64,000 nucleotides of DNA from Anaerolineales bacterium UBA2395 (GTDB taxonomy: Bacteria; Chloroflexota; Anaerolineae; Anaerolineales; Villigracilaceae): contig DDSH01000022.1 in assembly GCA_002343775.1 (NCBI GenBank), positions 219,806 to 283,805 on the forward strand, in the 5' to 3' direction. Below, in pieces: positions 51,874 to 60,345 of this stretch; position 1 is the stretch's first letter, and the number at the start of each line of letters is the position of its first letter. Under the pieces are notes generated by a model. The model was given only the letters and a program-made list of their open reading frames with translations, did no database searches and was not told the origin of the DNA. The translations under genes were made by a program, and so were the position numbers.

Positions 51874-52662
51874 ATGACCGTGACTTTCAAACGAATTTTC
51901 CTCTCCACCCTTCTTGCAGGATGGCTCTCCGCCTGCACTGGCATGGAGGCATGGCTCGCCACCTCTACGCCGGTCAGCCCGACGGAAACCCCGCTTCCCA
52001 CCGCGACGATCAACTGGTTTCCACCATCAGCCACGCCTACTCTGCAAACATTATCCACCAAAGCCCCCACCCCAGAGATGCGCCCCGGTCTGGGTGACGA
52101 GACGCTCACCGACGATTTCTCCGACCCTTTCCTATGGGACATTGCCGCCTCCGACCTGGCTAGTTCAGATATCGCCGACAACCGCCTGACGCTTTCCGTG
52201 CAAAGCCAGGTCTTCATGCTCAGCCTGCGTCAAAATTTGATCCTGAACGACTTTTACGCCGAAATCACCGCCCAGCCCAGCTTGTGCCGCGGCGACGACA
52301 ACTATGGCGTGCTTGTGCGCGCCTCCTCAGCAAGTTTTTATCGTTTTGCCCTCGCCTGCAATGGGACAGTCCGCGCGGAACGGGTGAGTAATAGCGTGCG
52401 GCTGGTGTTGCAACCGCCGCTCCCCAGCGGAGATGTCCCCCCCGGCGCACCGGGTTCGGTCCGTATTGGGGTGTGGGCGGTCGGCAGGGAAATGCGTCTC
52501 TTCCTAAATGGACGTTTTCAGTTCAGCATCAGTGACCCCAGTTTTCCATTTGGCTCTCTCGGTGTTTTCGTCCGCTCCACGGGGGATACCCCGGCGGTCG
52601 TCTCGTTCTCAGACCTGGTCGTTCAGGAAGTAAATTACGTTTTGCCGACGGCAACTCCGTGA
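51874..52662 (+). CDS. Secreted lipoprotein with jelly-roll-like domain
   Basis: This 262-residue protein has a lipoprotein signal (LLAGWLSAC, cysteine near residue 21), a Thr/Pro-rich spacer and a beta-sandwich domain: LTDDFSDPFLWDIAASD, YAEITAQPSLCRGDDNYGVL, RLFLNGRFQFSISDP. This resembles DUF1080/LamG-type concanavalin folds that bind or cleave carbohydrate. No catalytic residues are identified. The in-frame ATG at 51856 is an alternative; neither has a ribosome site. Confidence 0.78.
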   Translation: MTVTFKRIFLSTLLAGWLSACTGMEAWLATSTPVSPTETPLPTATINWFPPSATPTLQTLSTKAPTPEMRPGLGDETLTDDFSDPFLWDIAASDLASSDIADNRLTLSVQSQVFMLSLRQNLILNDFYAEITAQPSLCRGDDNYGVLVRASSASFYRFALACNGTVRAERVSNSVRLVLQPPLPSGDVPPGAPGSVRIGVWAVGREMRLFLNGRFQFSISDPSFPFGSLGVFVRSTGDTPAVVSFSDLVVQEVNYVLPTATP

Positions 52663-52735
52663 CAATTTATACTTTTTGATTTACGATTGAGTGAACAGTG
52701 GGACATTGCATCAAATCTCACTGTCCACTTCTTCC

Positions 52736-53710
52736 ATGCTCACCGCGTCCGATCTTCTGCGCCTGCCTTACACACCCGACCTGACCGAAGGTGGAATTGC
52801 CTTCGCCTTGCGCTCGTTGACGTACGCCTTCGAGCGGGATGGCGCTTCGCCTTACAATCAACTGCGCCGCATGGCAGCCAATACCGCGGTGGAACTTGCG
52901 TTTCGGCGGCATCTCTCGCAGAACGAGATCCCCTTCGAGGTGAAAACCGCCACGCCCTTCACCGACCGCGAACGATTTGACGTCGTCCTCGATGGACATC
53001 GCTGCGACATCAAATCGTTTTTGATTTCCTATCGTGAGCAGGCAACACAGATCCGGCGCGACCCATCCATGCTGTTAAATGTTCCGGCGCTTGTCCCGTC
53101 TGATACGCATGCGGGCGAGGGACATGCCTACAATGACCTGTATCTCTTCTCTTTTATGACCGGGTTGGTGGCCCAATCACAGATCGACTTGCAAAAGGTC
53201 ATCGCCAAAGGTCTGCCGCATCACCTCGTTCATGTCATGCCGAAAGCGTGGCGTCACCCCGCACATTGGACTCCGCTCGGAGCGTTGACCTTGAAATCGG
53301 AATCGGCGGAGGAACTGCTCCTCGAGATCAGCGGACAGGACGAGGGTCGAGAGTTGAAGCGCGTGACTATCAGCCTGCCACCGAAGACCAAAGTCAAAGT
53401 GGATGGGGCGTTCTACACGATCACCTCGCTGCATGTCCGTCGCATCCCCGAAGCGCGGGTTGGGATCCGCTGTGAAGCCCGCACGGAGACCTATCTCATC
53501 GCGCCAGCAGACTGGGCAAACCTGTGGGTGTACGGCATGGATATTTTTATGGCGGGTTATCTCAACTACGAAGAATTCGGTCAACGCGCCAGGATGCTTC
53601 CGCCGAATTCGCAGGTCTTTCAATATGCTCGCACCAAAACCAAGAATCTTTTTGTGCAGGTCACAGATCTGAAACCGATGCGCAAACTTTTGAACAGCCA
53701 CCCCCGTTAA
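52736..53710 (+). CDS. Putative PD-(D/E)XK-fold protein, orphan
   Basis: This 324-residue protein has, near residues 45-95, TAVELAFRRHLSQ, then RFDVVLDG and CDIKSFLISY, i.e. an E...D...DxK arrangement typical of restriction-endonuclease-like folds. The rest (~150-324) is mixed, with TITSLHVRRIPEARVGIRCE and many basic residues. No methylase or helicase is adjacent, so it is not an evident restriction system. A GTG start at 52691 is possible. A TATACT box lies at 52668. Function is unknown. Confidence 0.65.
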   Translation: MLTASDLLRLPYTPDLTEGGIAFALRSLTYAFERDGASPYNQLRRMAANTAVELAFRRHLSQNEIPFEVKTATPFTDRERFDVVLDGHRCDIKSFLISYREQATQIRRDPSMLLNVPALVPSDTHAGEGHAYNDLYLFSFMTGLVAQSQIDLQKVIAKGLPHHLVHVMPKAWRHPAHWTPLGALTLKSESAEELLLEISGQDEGRELKRVTISLPPKTKVKVDGAFYTITSLHVRRIPEARVGIRCEARTETYLIAPADWANLWVYGMDIFMAGYLNYEEFGQRARMLPPNSQVFQYARTKTKNLFVQVTDLKPMRKLLNSHPR

Positions 53711-53715
53711 GCGAA

Positions 53716-53721
53716 TATAAT
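53716..53721 (+). promoter_or_regulatory. Leaderless -10 box for the amidase operon
   Basis: TATAAT, six bases before ATG 53728; +1 falls on the start codon. Confidence 0.7.
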
Positions 53722-53727
53722 ACAGGT

Positions 53728-54531
53728 ATGGAATCGACAAAAAAACCGGCAGGCTCGCGCAGACGCAAGACCCACGGTGCAAACCCATTCTTCTCGACGG
53801 TGGGTATTGCGATCTTGGTGGCGACGCTCTTCACCGCCTGGACTCCGAACAGCCTGTTCGCCGGCAACTTTCAGGAACAGTTACGCACCCTGCTCACGCC
53901 TCAACCCGGACTCGAAACCACGCTCAGCACCTCACAGCCACAACTACGCATCGGCATTGTAGCCGGACACATGGGCAATGACTCTGGCGCGGTCTGCACC
54001 GACGAAAACGGACAGGTCACGCTGACGGAAGTGGACGTCAACCTGGAGATCGCCACGCTGGTACGCGAAAGTCTCACCTCACGCGGCTTTCAAGTGGACC
54101 TGCTCAACGAGTTCGACACCCGTCTGAACGGATATCGTGCGGTGGCGCTGGTTTCCATCCATAACGACTCTTGCGAATACATCAACGACGAAGCGACAGG
54201 CTTCAAAGTGGCGGCTTCGCTCGAGACTCGCGACATCAACCGTGCGCAACGTCTCACCGCCTGCCTGACCAACCGGTATCAAACGCTGACCGGGCTGACC
54301 TTCCACGCCAACAGCATCACGCCAGATATGACCGAGTATCACGCCTTTTCTGAAATCGACCCGAACACCATCACTGCCATTATCGAAACGGGTTTTATGT
54401 ATCTCGACCGTGACATACTAACTGAACGCACCGACCTGATCGCCGAAGGTGTAACACAGGGAATTCTGTGTTTCATCAACAATGAAAGCGTTCTCCCGGC
54501 AGAGCTTCCGCTCCCGACGATCTTGCCATGA
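53728..54531 (+). CDS. N-acetylmuramoyl-L-alanine amidase (Amidase_3 type)
   Basis: This 267-residue protein has one N-terminal membrane anchor (~22-40). The zinc amidase domain follows: GIVAGHMGNDSGAVC (metal His), VDVNLEIATLV (metal Glu), LVSIHNDSC (metal His) and AIIETGFM (catalytic Glu). It should cleave the peptide from muramic acid outside the membrane. The next gene overlaps by four bases and encodes an L,D-transpeptidase-like protein, so this is a wall-remodelling operon. Confidence 0.9.
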   Translation: MESTKKPAGSRRRKTHGANPFFSTVGIAILVATLFTAWTPNSLFAGNFQEQLRTLLTPQPGLETTLSTSQPQLRIGIVAGHMGNDSGAVCTDENGQVTLTEVDVNLEIATLVRESLTSRGFQVDLLNEFDTRLNGYRAVALVSIHNDSCEYINDEATGFKVAASLETRDINRAQRLTACLTNRYQTLTGLTFHANSITPDMTEYHAFSEIDPNTITAIIETGFMYLDRDILTERTDLIAEGVTQGILCFINNESVLPAELPLPTILP

Positions 54532-55211
54532 ACAAACGATTCGCCCACTCGCGCAATGCTTTCCTCCTGTTTCTGGCAATCATAGGGATGAGCGCCTGCA
54601 CATCTGGGCAGCCTGTTCCTGTCCTGCCGATGGCGACGCAGGCACAGCCGTTCGCGGTCGTCCAACTCTCCAAACCGACCTACACCCCGTCTCCCACAAT
54701 CACCCCATCCCCCACTCAAACTCCCACGCTGACGCCTGAACCCATGGCGCAGGCGGAGATCGTTGTGGATACGCCCACAAGCGAGTATGTTGCCCCGGCG
54801 CAGAACAATTCTGCTGCTCCCATCGTCTATACGGGAGGAAAGTACATCCTCGTGGATATTTCCGAGCAGCACATGTATGTGTACGATGGCGAAATGCTTG
54901 TGTATAGTTTCGTCGCTTCGACCGGGATGAACAACGCCACGCGCGTGGGCAACTTCAGCGTGCTGAACAAGATTCCCAATGCCTACGGCGCAACGTGGAA
55001 TATTTGGATGCCGAGCTGGCTTGGCATCTATTGGGCAGGCAGCCTGCAAAACGGAATCCACGCCCTGCCGCTCCTGCCGAATGGCGCCACGTTATGGGCG
55101 GGCTATCTCGGCACTCCCATTTCGTATGGCTGCGTGGTGTTGGGTTCCTACGAAGCGCAGACGCTCTACAACTGGGCAGACGTGGGTACGCCTGTGGATA
55201 TTCAATGGTAG
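54528..55211 (+). CDS. L,D-transpeptidase-like protein with SYGC active-site variant
   Basis: This 227-residue YkuD-fold protein has a lipoprotein-type signal (IIGMSAC) and a Thr/Pro-rich spacer (~55-85), then ILVDISEQHMYVYDGEML and a C-terminal active-site region. His178 (NGIHALPLLPNG) and Cys202 are present. The usual SHGC reads SYGC (Tyr200), and the His-Cys gap is longer (24 residues against 16 in the neighbours). The protein may be a divergent enzyme or a binding protein. It is translationally coupled to the amidase. Confidence 0.82.
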   Translation: MNKRFAHSRNAFLLFLAIIGMSACTSGQPVPVLPMATQAQPFAVVQLSKPTYTPSPTITPSPTQTPTLTPEPMAQAEIVVDTPTSEYVAPAQNNSAAPIVYTGGKYILVDISEQHMYVYDGEMLVYSFVASTGMNNATRVGNFSVLNKIPNAYGATWNIWMPSWLGIYWAGSLQNGIHALPLLPNGATLWAGYLGTPISYGCVVLGSYEAQTLYNWADVGTPVDIQW

Positions 55212-55276
55212 GAATGGGTTCTTTTTGTTTATAATATTTATAACAACTTTATCCGTGTTGCTGTGAAAGGTGATCC

Positions 55277-56212
55277 ATGAACAACCGTCTCGCAAAACTA
55301 CAGGAATCAGAATCTCAAAAACGCATGGGGGAAACAGCGCCTCAGGGGCGGGTCAGGTCGGGACAGGGCAATCCGGCAAAAGGTCCAAAAAAGAAGCGGA
55401 ATTTGATCCTGCCGATCTTATTGATCGTAGCCGGATGCGCTGTTTTTGCGTTTGCCGCGTGGTCGGCGGTCACTTCGCCGGTGCTGGCTTCCATTTTGAA
55501 CATCGCATCACTTTCGCAGACCGAAAGCAGCGAACCGGAACAATCCTTTGCGCAGGTGTACCTCCCCAAGCCAACATACACCCCGGCAATCGCTCAACCG
55601 GCTGCCGCACAGCCCACTGTGACGTTCACCACCGTCCCACCGACCGAAGCACCGACACAGGTTGCTGTCATCCAGCCGACGGATATTCCTACTCTGCAGG
55701 CAGTGGACCCGACGACAACTCCAACGCTTCAACCGACTGCGGAAGTCGCCACCTCCGAAGCCGTGGCACAGGCGGAGATCGTTCCCGATACCCCCACACC
55801 TGAATACGTTGCGCCGACCGCGGTTGCGAACGTCCCGCCACCGAGTGGTGTGGGCAGCGGCGAACGTTGGTTTGATGTGGACCTTTCCGATCAGCGCATG
55901 TACGCCTATGAAGGTGATACGCTCGTGCGAACGTTCATCGTCTCGACGGGTACCTGGCAAACACCGACCGTGACGGGCAAGTTCAAAGTGTGGATCAAAC
56001 TGCGTTCCGCGCCGATGTCGGGACCCGGTTACTATTTGCCGGATGTGCCATACATCATGTACTTCCACGGCGACTACGGCATTCACGGAACCTACTGGCA
56101 CAACAACTTCGGCGTACCGATGAGTCATGGCTGTGTCAACCTCAGCATCCCTGATGCAGAGTGGGCGTATAACTTCGCCTCGGTCGGCACGGTGGTGAAC
56201 GTACACGATTAA
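55277..56212 (+). CDS. L,D-transpeptidase with canonical SHGC
   Basis: This 311-residue protein has an N-terminal basic segment and one membrane anchor (~36-60), then a Thr/Pro-rich spacer (~90-180) and a YkuD domain: WFDVDLSDQRMYAYEGDTLV, GYYLPDVPYIMYFHGDYG, His270 (IHGTYWHNN) and SHGCVNL (His284, Cys286). All key residues are present. It should crosslink or attach peptidoglycan peptides through meso-diaminopimelate-type linkages. A TATAAT at 55230-55235 lies upstream. Confidence 0.92.
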   Translation: MNNRLAKLQESESQKRMGETAPQGRVRSGQGNPAKGPKKKRNLILPILLIVAGCAVFAFAAWSAVTSPVLASILNIASLSQTESSEPEQSFAQVYLPKPTYTPAIAQPAAAQPTVTFTTVPPTEAPTQVAVIQPTDIPTLQAVDPTTTPTLQPTAEVATSEAVAQAEIVPDTPTPEYVAPTAVANVPPPSGVGSGERWFDVDLSDQRMYAYEGDTLVRTFIVSTGTWQTPTVTGKFKVWIKLRSAPMSGPGYYLPDVPYIMYFHGDYGIHGTYWHNNFGVPMSHGCVNLSIPDAEWAYNFASVGTVVNVHD

Positions 56213-56215
56213 TGC

Positions 56216-56267
56216 ACCATAGAGAGCACAAAGGTCACAGGGTGTGTTCTCCGTGACCTTTGTGGTT
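56216..56267. repeat. Inverted repeat, copy D
   Basis: accatagagagcacaaaggt pairs with accttt-gtggt (right arm gtgacctttgtggt). It is short but shares arms with copies A-C of the 1.2-2.6 kb region. Confidence 0.7.
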
Positions 56268-56283
56268 GATTATTTTGGTTAGT

Positions 56284-57312
56284 ATGAATCGGCTCCAGTT
56301 ATCCCGAAGAGACTTTTTGAAATTGAGCGGATTGGGCATGGCGAGTTTGCTCGCGCCTCCGCTCAATTTTGATTTGAGCGACCCGTTCGCCTCCCAACAA
56401 GGACGTGTCACCGTCCGCACGGTCTGGCTGTACGACCAGCCATCCTTCGAAGGCGGCAAAGTCAAGTTGATCCAGCGTGATGCGCTTGTTGACATCACCA
56501 ACACCGCCGTCAGCGAAGACGCTGAAACGCACAACCGCATCTGGTATGAGATCGGTACCGAAGGCTACGCCTATTCGGGCAACATCCAGCCGGTACGCAC
56601 TGCCCTCAACCCGCCGCAAATGGACATTCCAAAAGACGGTGTGCTCGCCGAAGTGACCGTCCCGTTCAGCGATGCGCACGAGGAACCAAATACTGAGTCA
56701 GCCGTGGGCTATCGGGTGTACTACGAGACCACCCATTGGATCAAGTCCACAGTCACGAGCGAAGCGGATGGACAAATCTGGTACCAGATCCTCGACGATA
56801 AATGGAACAAGCATTATTTCGTCCGTGCTGAACATTTGCGCGTGATGACCGCCGAAGAACTCGCCCCCATCTCACCCGATGTACCCGACCGCGAAAAGAA
56901 GATCGTCGTGCGACTCGACTCGCAGATCGTCATCGCCTATGAAGGCAAGCAGCCTGTTTTCGTCGTTCCAACCGCCACGGGCGGCAGATTGCGCTCCGGC
57001 ACCTACACCACACCGCAGGGGAATTTCATCACCTACTACAAACGTCCCTCACGTCACATGGCAGCCGGCGATATCGCCGCCAGCGGCTTCGACCTGCCCG
57101 GCGTGCCCTGGGTGCAGTACATCACCAAAAGCGGTATCTCCTTCCACGGCACGTTCTGGCACAACGACTACGGGCGTCCGCGCTCGCACGGCTGCATCAA
57201 TCTCACCTCCAGCAGCGCCAAATGGCTCTACCGCTGGACCTCCCCGAATGTTGCGACCAACAAGGAATTTTCCTACGGCGGCGTGGGTACAAGGGTCGAG
57301 ATCATCAAGTAA
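56284..57312 (+). CDS. Tat-exported L,D-transpeptidase with canonical SHGC
   Basis: This 342-residue protein begins with a twin-arginine signal (LSRRDFLKLSG, residues ~5-15). Two SH3-like segments (~40-170) contain WLYDQPSFEGGKVKL and GYRVYYETTHWIK. The C-terminal YkuD domain has IVVRLDSQIVIAYEGKQPVF, His288 (FHGTFWHND) and SHGCINL (301-304, Cys304). Catalytic residues are complete. It is a close paralogue of the next gene. Confidence 0.92.
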   Translation: MNRLQLSRRDFLKLSGLGMASLLAPPLNFDLSDPFASQQGRVTVRTVWLYDQPSFEGGKVKLIQRDALVDITNTAVSEDAETHNRIWYEIGTEGYAYSGNIQPVRTALNPPQMDIPKDGVLAEVTVPFSDAHEEPNTESAVGYRVYYETTHWIKSTVTSEADGQIWYQILDDKWNKHYFVRAEHLRVMTAEELAPISPDVPDREKKIVVRLDSQIVIAYEGKQPVFVVPTATGGRLRSGTYTTPQGNFITYYKRPSRHMAAGDIAASGFDLPGVPWVQYITKSGISFHGTFWHNDYGRPRSHGCINLTSSSAKWLYRWTSPNVATNKEFSYGGVGTRVEIIK

Positions 57313-57374
57313 TTCTCTAAACTCCCTCTCAAAATTTATCGTTAGAATTCGAATATAGGAATCATCCATTAACC

Positions 57375-58400
57375 ATGAGCATTTCCCAACTTTCCCGCCG
57401 TGACTTTCTGAAACTGACCGCTTCGGGCGCGCTCGGGCTGGCTCTCTCCGAATTGGGCATTGACCGCGCCTTAGCCGCTCCCACCACCTCGCAGGGACGC
57501 GCCATCTGGAGCGGCGTGCGCGTTTTCGATGCGCCCTCCCTGCTGGCAAACGAAGTCGACCTCCTGCGCATCGACCAGGTGGTCGATCTCAAAGGCGAAG
57601 CGCAAGGCGACAGCATCGACAACAAATTCAACACCACCTGGTACCAACTGGATGGCGGTTATTACACCTATTCCGGCTGGCTGCAGCCCGTGGAGACGAA
57701 CTACCAGAAACCGGTCTACGAGATTCCCGCCGAAGGCAAACTTGCCGAAGTCAGCGTGCCGTATAGCCTGACCTATCTCGCACCCTATTTCCACGCCAGG
57801 AACGCGCATCGCATTTTTTACGAAACCACACACTGGGTTCAAAAAGTGATCGTCACCCGTGAAGAAAAGACCATCTGGTACGAAATCTACGACAAGGAAT
57901 ACAAGAAATCCTTTTACGTCCCATCTCATAACCTGCGCATCATCCCAGATGAGGAGTTGAACCAGCTTTCCCCTGAGATTCCCAATGAGGAAAAACTCAT
58001 CCATGTGGATATCGAAACTCAAATGGTCACCGCTTTCGAAGGTCAAAGAATGGTGCTTTCGGTGCGCTGCGCCAGCGGTCAACGAGGAACCGATACCCCC
58101 AAGGGCGAATGGTTCACCTACCACAAGGGACCTTCCATCCACATGACCAACTTTGGCGATGCCGTCGAAAACATCTACAACCTGCCGGGTGTGCCCTGGG
58201 TCTCGTTCTTCACCGGCTCGGGTCATGCTTTCCACGGAACCTATTGGCATAACGACTACGGTCGTCCGCGCAGCAACGGCTGTATCAACCTGCCATCGAG
58301 CATATCCAAATGGGTCTATCGCTGGACCAGCCCGGTCGTGCCGCCCAATGAAGATTACCTGCACCAGCCGGGTCAGGGAACCCGGGTTCAGGTCGTTTAA
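57375..58400 (+). CDS. Tat-exported L,D-transpeptidase-like protein with SNGC variant
   Basis: This 341-residue paralogue of the preceding protein has the same plan: Tat signal LSRRDFLKLTASG, SH3-like segments and a YkuD domain (IHVDIETQMVTAFEGQRMVL). His287 (FHGTYWHND) and Cys303 are kept, but the histidine of SHGC is Asn301 (RSNGCINL). The histidine is normally conserved in this family, so activity may be altered. A TAGAAT lies near 57345. Confidence 0.9.
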   Translation: MSISQLSRRDFLKLTASGALGLALSELGIDRALAAPTTSQGRAIWSGVRVFDAPSLLANEVDLLRIDQVVDLKGEAQGDSIDNKFNTTWYQLDGGYYTYSGWLQPVETNYQKPVYEIPAEGKLAEVSVPYSLTYLAPYFHARNAHRIFYETTHWVQKVIVTREEKTIWYEIYDKEYKKSFYVPSHNLRIIPDEELNQLSPEIPNEEKLIHVDIETQMVTAFEGQRMVLSVRCASGQRGTDTPKGEWFTYHKGPSIHMTNFGDAVENIYNLPGVPWVSFFTGSGHAFHGTYWHNDYGRPRSNGCINLPSSISKWVYRWTSPVVPPNEDYLHQPGQGTRVQVV

Positions 58401-58500
58401 CCTTTGGTATCCGCATAGTACTTTTGAGGCGAACAACATACCGACAACCAATGGTATGCTTTTGAACATCCAGTCAAACTTATCATCAAAAGGAACCGAA

Positions 58501-59076
58501 ATGAACGCCATTTTTCAATATAGTCAATACACCCTCAAGCGTCAGGTCTTCGCACTGACAGGCAAATTCCGCTTTTTTGACCCCAGCGGCAACCTGATTA
58601 TGTTCAGTGAACAGAAAATGTTCAAACTGCGGGAAGATATCCGCGTGTATTCCGATGAAAGCAAGACGCAGGAAGTTCTGGCGATCAAAGCCCGCCAGAT
58701 CATCGACTTCTCTGCCGCTTTCGATGTGGTGGACAGCGCCTCAGGCGCAAAGATCGGCGCCCTGCGCCGCCGCGGACTCCAGTCCATTTTGCGCGATGAA
58801 TGGGAGATTCTCGATGTCAACGACAATGTCATCGGCAGCCTGTTCGAGGACAGCATGGGCATGGCGCTTCTCCGCCGTTTTCTCAGCAGCCTCATCCCGC
58901 AAAATTACGACATCACCATCGGCACCGCCCGCGTGGCAGACCTCAAACAGAATTTCAACCCGTTCACCTACGAACTGAACATCGACTTCAGCATGGATGT
59001 CGCCCATCAGCTGGATCGTCGCCTCGGCATCGCGGCGGGAATCCTGCTGGCAGCCATCGAAGGTCGCCAACAATAA
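58501..59076 (+). CDS. LURP-one-related/scramblase-like family protein
   Basis: This 191-residue protein has alternating strands and contains LTGKFRFFDPSGNLIMF, FKLREDIRVYSDES, AAFDVVDSASGAKIGALRRR and ILRDEWEILDVNDNVIG. This is the LURP-one (LOR)/Tubby-like beta-barrel pattern. Bacterial members have unknown function and are sometimes membrane-associated. AAAAGGAACCGAA precedes the ATG; an upstream in-frame ATG at 58456 is less likely. Confidence 0.85.
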   Translation: MNAIFQYSQYTLKRQVFALTGKFRFFDPSGNLIMFSEQKMFKLREDIRVYSDESKTQEVLAIKARQIIDFSAAFDVVDSASGAKIGALRRRGLQSILRDEWEILDVNDNVIGSLFEDSMGMALLRRFLSSLIPQNYDITIGTARVADLKQNFNPFTYELNIDFSMDVAHQLDRRLGIAAGILLAAIEGRQQ

Positions 59077-59086
59077 ATATCAACAC

Positions 59087-59114
59087 GTAGAGGCGACTCG
59101 CGAGTCGCCTCTAC
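59087..59114. repeat. Perfect 28-bp palindrome
   Basis: gtagaggcgactcg joined to its exact reverse complement cgagtcgcctctac, in the 50-base gap between two genes. Confidence 0.9.
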
Positions 59115-59126
59115 AGGAATTCAATA

Positions 59127-59552
59127 ATGCCACAACCTCTCTTCACCGGTCTCGTCGTGGACGAAAACGGAAAGCCGGTTTCAACCGGTTCCATCGGCAG
59201 CGAACCCGCCTACGTGGTGGACGACGACGGTTTCATGCGTCACATCCCCGCCGAGCAGGTGGACCGCGCCGTGCTCAATCAAATGGCGGAGTTGATGAAA
59301 GGCAGCGAAGACCTGTTCTCCGAACAGACCGCCAAAATGCTCGGTCAGGATGACCCGTTCTCGAAGGCGATGATCGAAAACCAGTTGAAGAACATCGACA
59401 AGCAGTTCGACACCATCATGCAGACCGGTTTCCCCGAAGAAATGCGCGCCTATCTGGGGATGATGGGTTTCAAGATCGTCATCAACTATCATGGAGATGT
59501 AGTGAGGGTGGAACAGCCGGGGACTTCCGGCGGAGATGAAGGCGACGAATGA
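59127..59552 (+). CDS. Small acidic protein of unknown function
   Basis: This 141-residue protein begins PLFTGLVVDENGKPVSTG and continues EPAYVVDDDGFMRHIPAEQV, then a helical middle (EDLFSEQTAKMLGQDDPFSK) and an acidic end (TSGGDEGDE). No family is recognised. No signal or membrane segment is seen, so it is probably cytoplasmic. It has its own downstream terminator. Confidence 0.75.
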   Translation: MPQPLFTGLVVDENGKPVSTGSIGSEPAYVVDDDGFMRHIPAEQVDRAVLNQMAELMKGSEDLFSEQTAKMLGQDDPFSKAMIENQLKNIDKQFDTIMQTGFPEEMRAYLGMMGFKIVINYHGDVVRVEQPGTSGGDEGDE

Positions 59553-59556
59553 TAAA

Positions 59557-59588
59557 ACTCCGAGGTTTCGAAACCTCGGAGTTTTTTT
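59557..59588 (+). terminator. Terminator
   Basis: Stem actccgaggttt / aaacctcggagt around CG, followed by seven T. Confidence 0.88.
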
Positions 59589-59685
59589 ATACCTTCTCCA
59601 CTCTCCAATAAACCTACAAATATTATTGATAATAGTAACCACCCATATCTCTTCACTCCTCCGGTATTACAATCAAAAATCTAAC

Positions 59686-60108
59686 TTACCCATAATTTCT
59701 GTTTTTTATATATTGAACACCTATTAATAATGCCCCCAAAAGACCCGCCGATCCGATTATCCTTACCAGTTTTGCTGAGTCTATTTTGTCAAGATTGTAT
59801 AAAGTTACTGAAAAGAAGATTACATACATAAGAAATTGAATCACAACTCCTCGTATACTAAGTCCCTGATTCGAGATCTTACCAAATACTATTCGAACCA
59901 TGATTGGCATATGCACACTTTCTTTTTCAGGCGGCAATCTATGCTCAGCATATCCTATAAGCCAGCCTATCGTTGTAATTATTAATAACGCGAACTCCCT
60001 AACTAGAAATTGAATGTCCATAAAAGATTCTATTCCGGTCTTTGAAAGTTTGATGTAATTCCTGCGCCAATTGATCTTAAGAAACCTATTTCGCTTTGCC
60101 TTAGCCAA
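59686..60108 (-). CDS. Small AT-rich membrane protein of unknown function
   Basis: This protein has 140 residues from TTG 60108, or 111 from ATG 60021. It has about three hydrophobic segments (LVREFALLIITTIGWLIG, VVIQFLMYVIFFSVTLYN, IGSAGLLGALLIGVQYI). Codon use is AT-rich compared with neighbours, suggesting foreign origin. The TTG overlaps the end of the lipoprotein gene by eight bases. No family is recognised. Confidence 0.55.
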   Translation of the reverse strand: MAKAKRNRFLKINWRRNYIKLSKTGIESFMDIQFLVREFALLIITTIGWLIGYAEHRLPPEKESVHMPIMVRIVFGKISNQGLSIRGVVIQFLMYVIFFSVTLYNLDKIDSAKLVRIIGSAGLLGALLIGVQYIKNRNYG

Positions 60109-60265
60109 TTAGTTCAGACATGGGGACAATGATCGGGGTTGCTGTCGGCGTGGGGATGGGGGGAGGGGTCAGGGTGACTGTCGCTTCGGAAGTGACGGTC
60201 ACCTGCGGGGAACAGGCATTTACAACCACGATACACAAAACAAGGAGTGCGGTTTTGAGTCTCAT
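60101..60265 (-). CDS. Very short lipoprotein, possibly truncated
   Basis: This protein has 54 residues from ATG 60265, with GGAGG seven bases upstream. The lipoprotein signal is LLVLCIVVVNAC and the remaining ~35 residues are Thr/Pro/Val-rich. The coding sequence contains a copy of the palindrome family seen at 25834 and 35100 (60173-60203), which encodes part of VTVTSEATVTL. It may be the stub of a longer lipoprotein. Confidence 0.6.
   Translation of the reverse strand: MRLKTALLVLCIVVVNACSPQVTVTSEATVTLTPPPIPTPTATPIIVPMSELIG
60173..60203. repeat. Palindromic repeat inside a lipoprotein gene (gtgacggtcac family)
   Basis: ggtgactgtcgctt, CGG loop, aagtgacggtcacc. Same family as 25834-25866 and 35100-35132. 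Confidence 0.75.
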
Positions 60266-60297
60266 TTTTTCCTCCAACTTCACACAAAGAACCCAAA

Positions 60298-60320
60298 GTA
60301 GGGCGGGGTTGAAACCCGCC
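60298..60320. repeat. GC-rich palindrome (gtaggggcggg family)
   Basis: gtagggcggggttgaaaccc then gcc; arms ggcggggtt / aacccgcc with a two-base centre. Confidence 0.6.
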
Positions 60321-60345
60321 ATGCGTCAATTATCAAGAGGTCTAT

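Noticed and set aside
57471..58511. Minus-strand open frame of 346 codons
   Set aside because: Antisense to the fourth transpeptidase gene.
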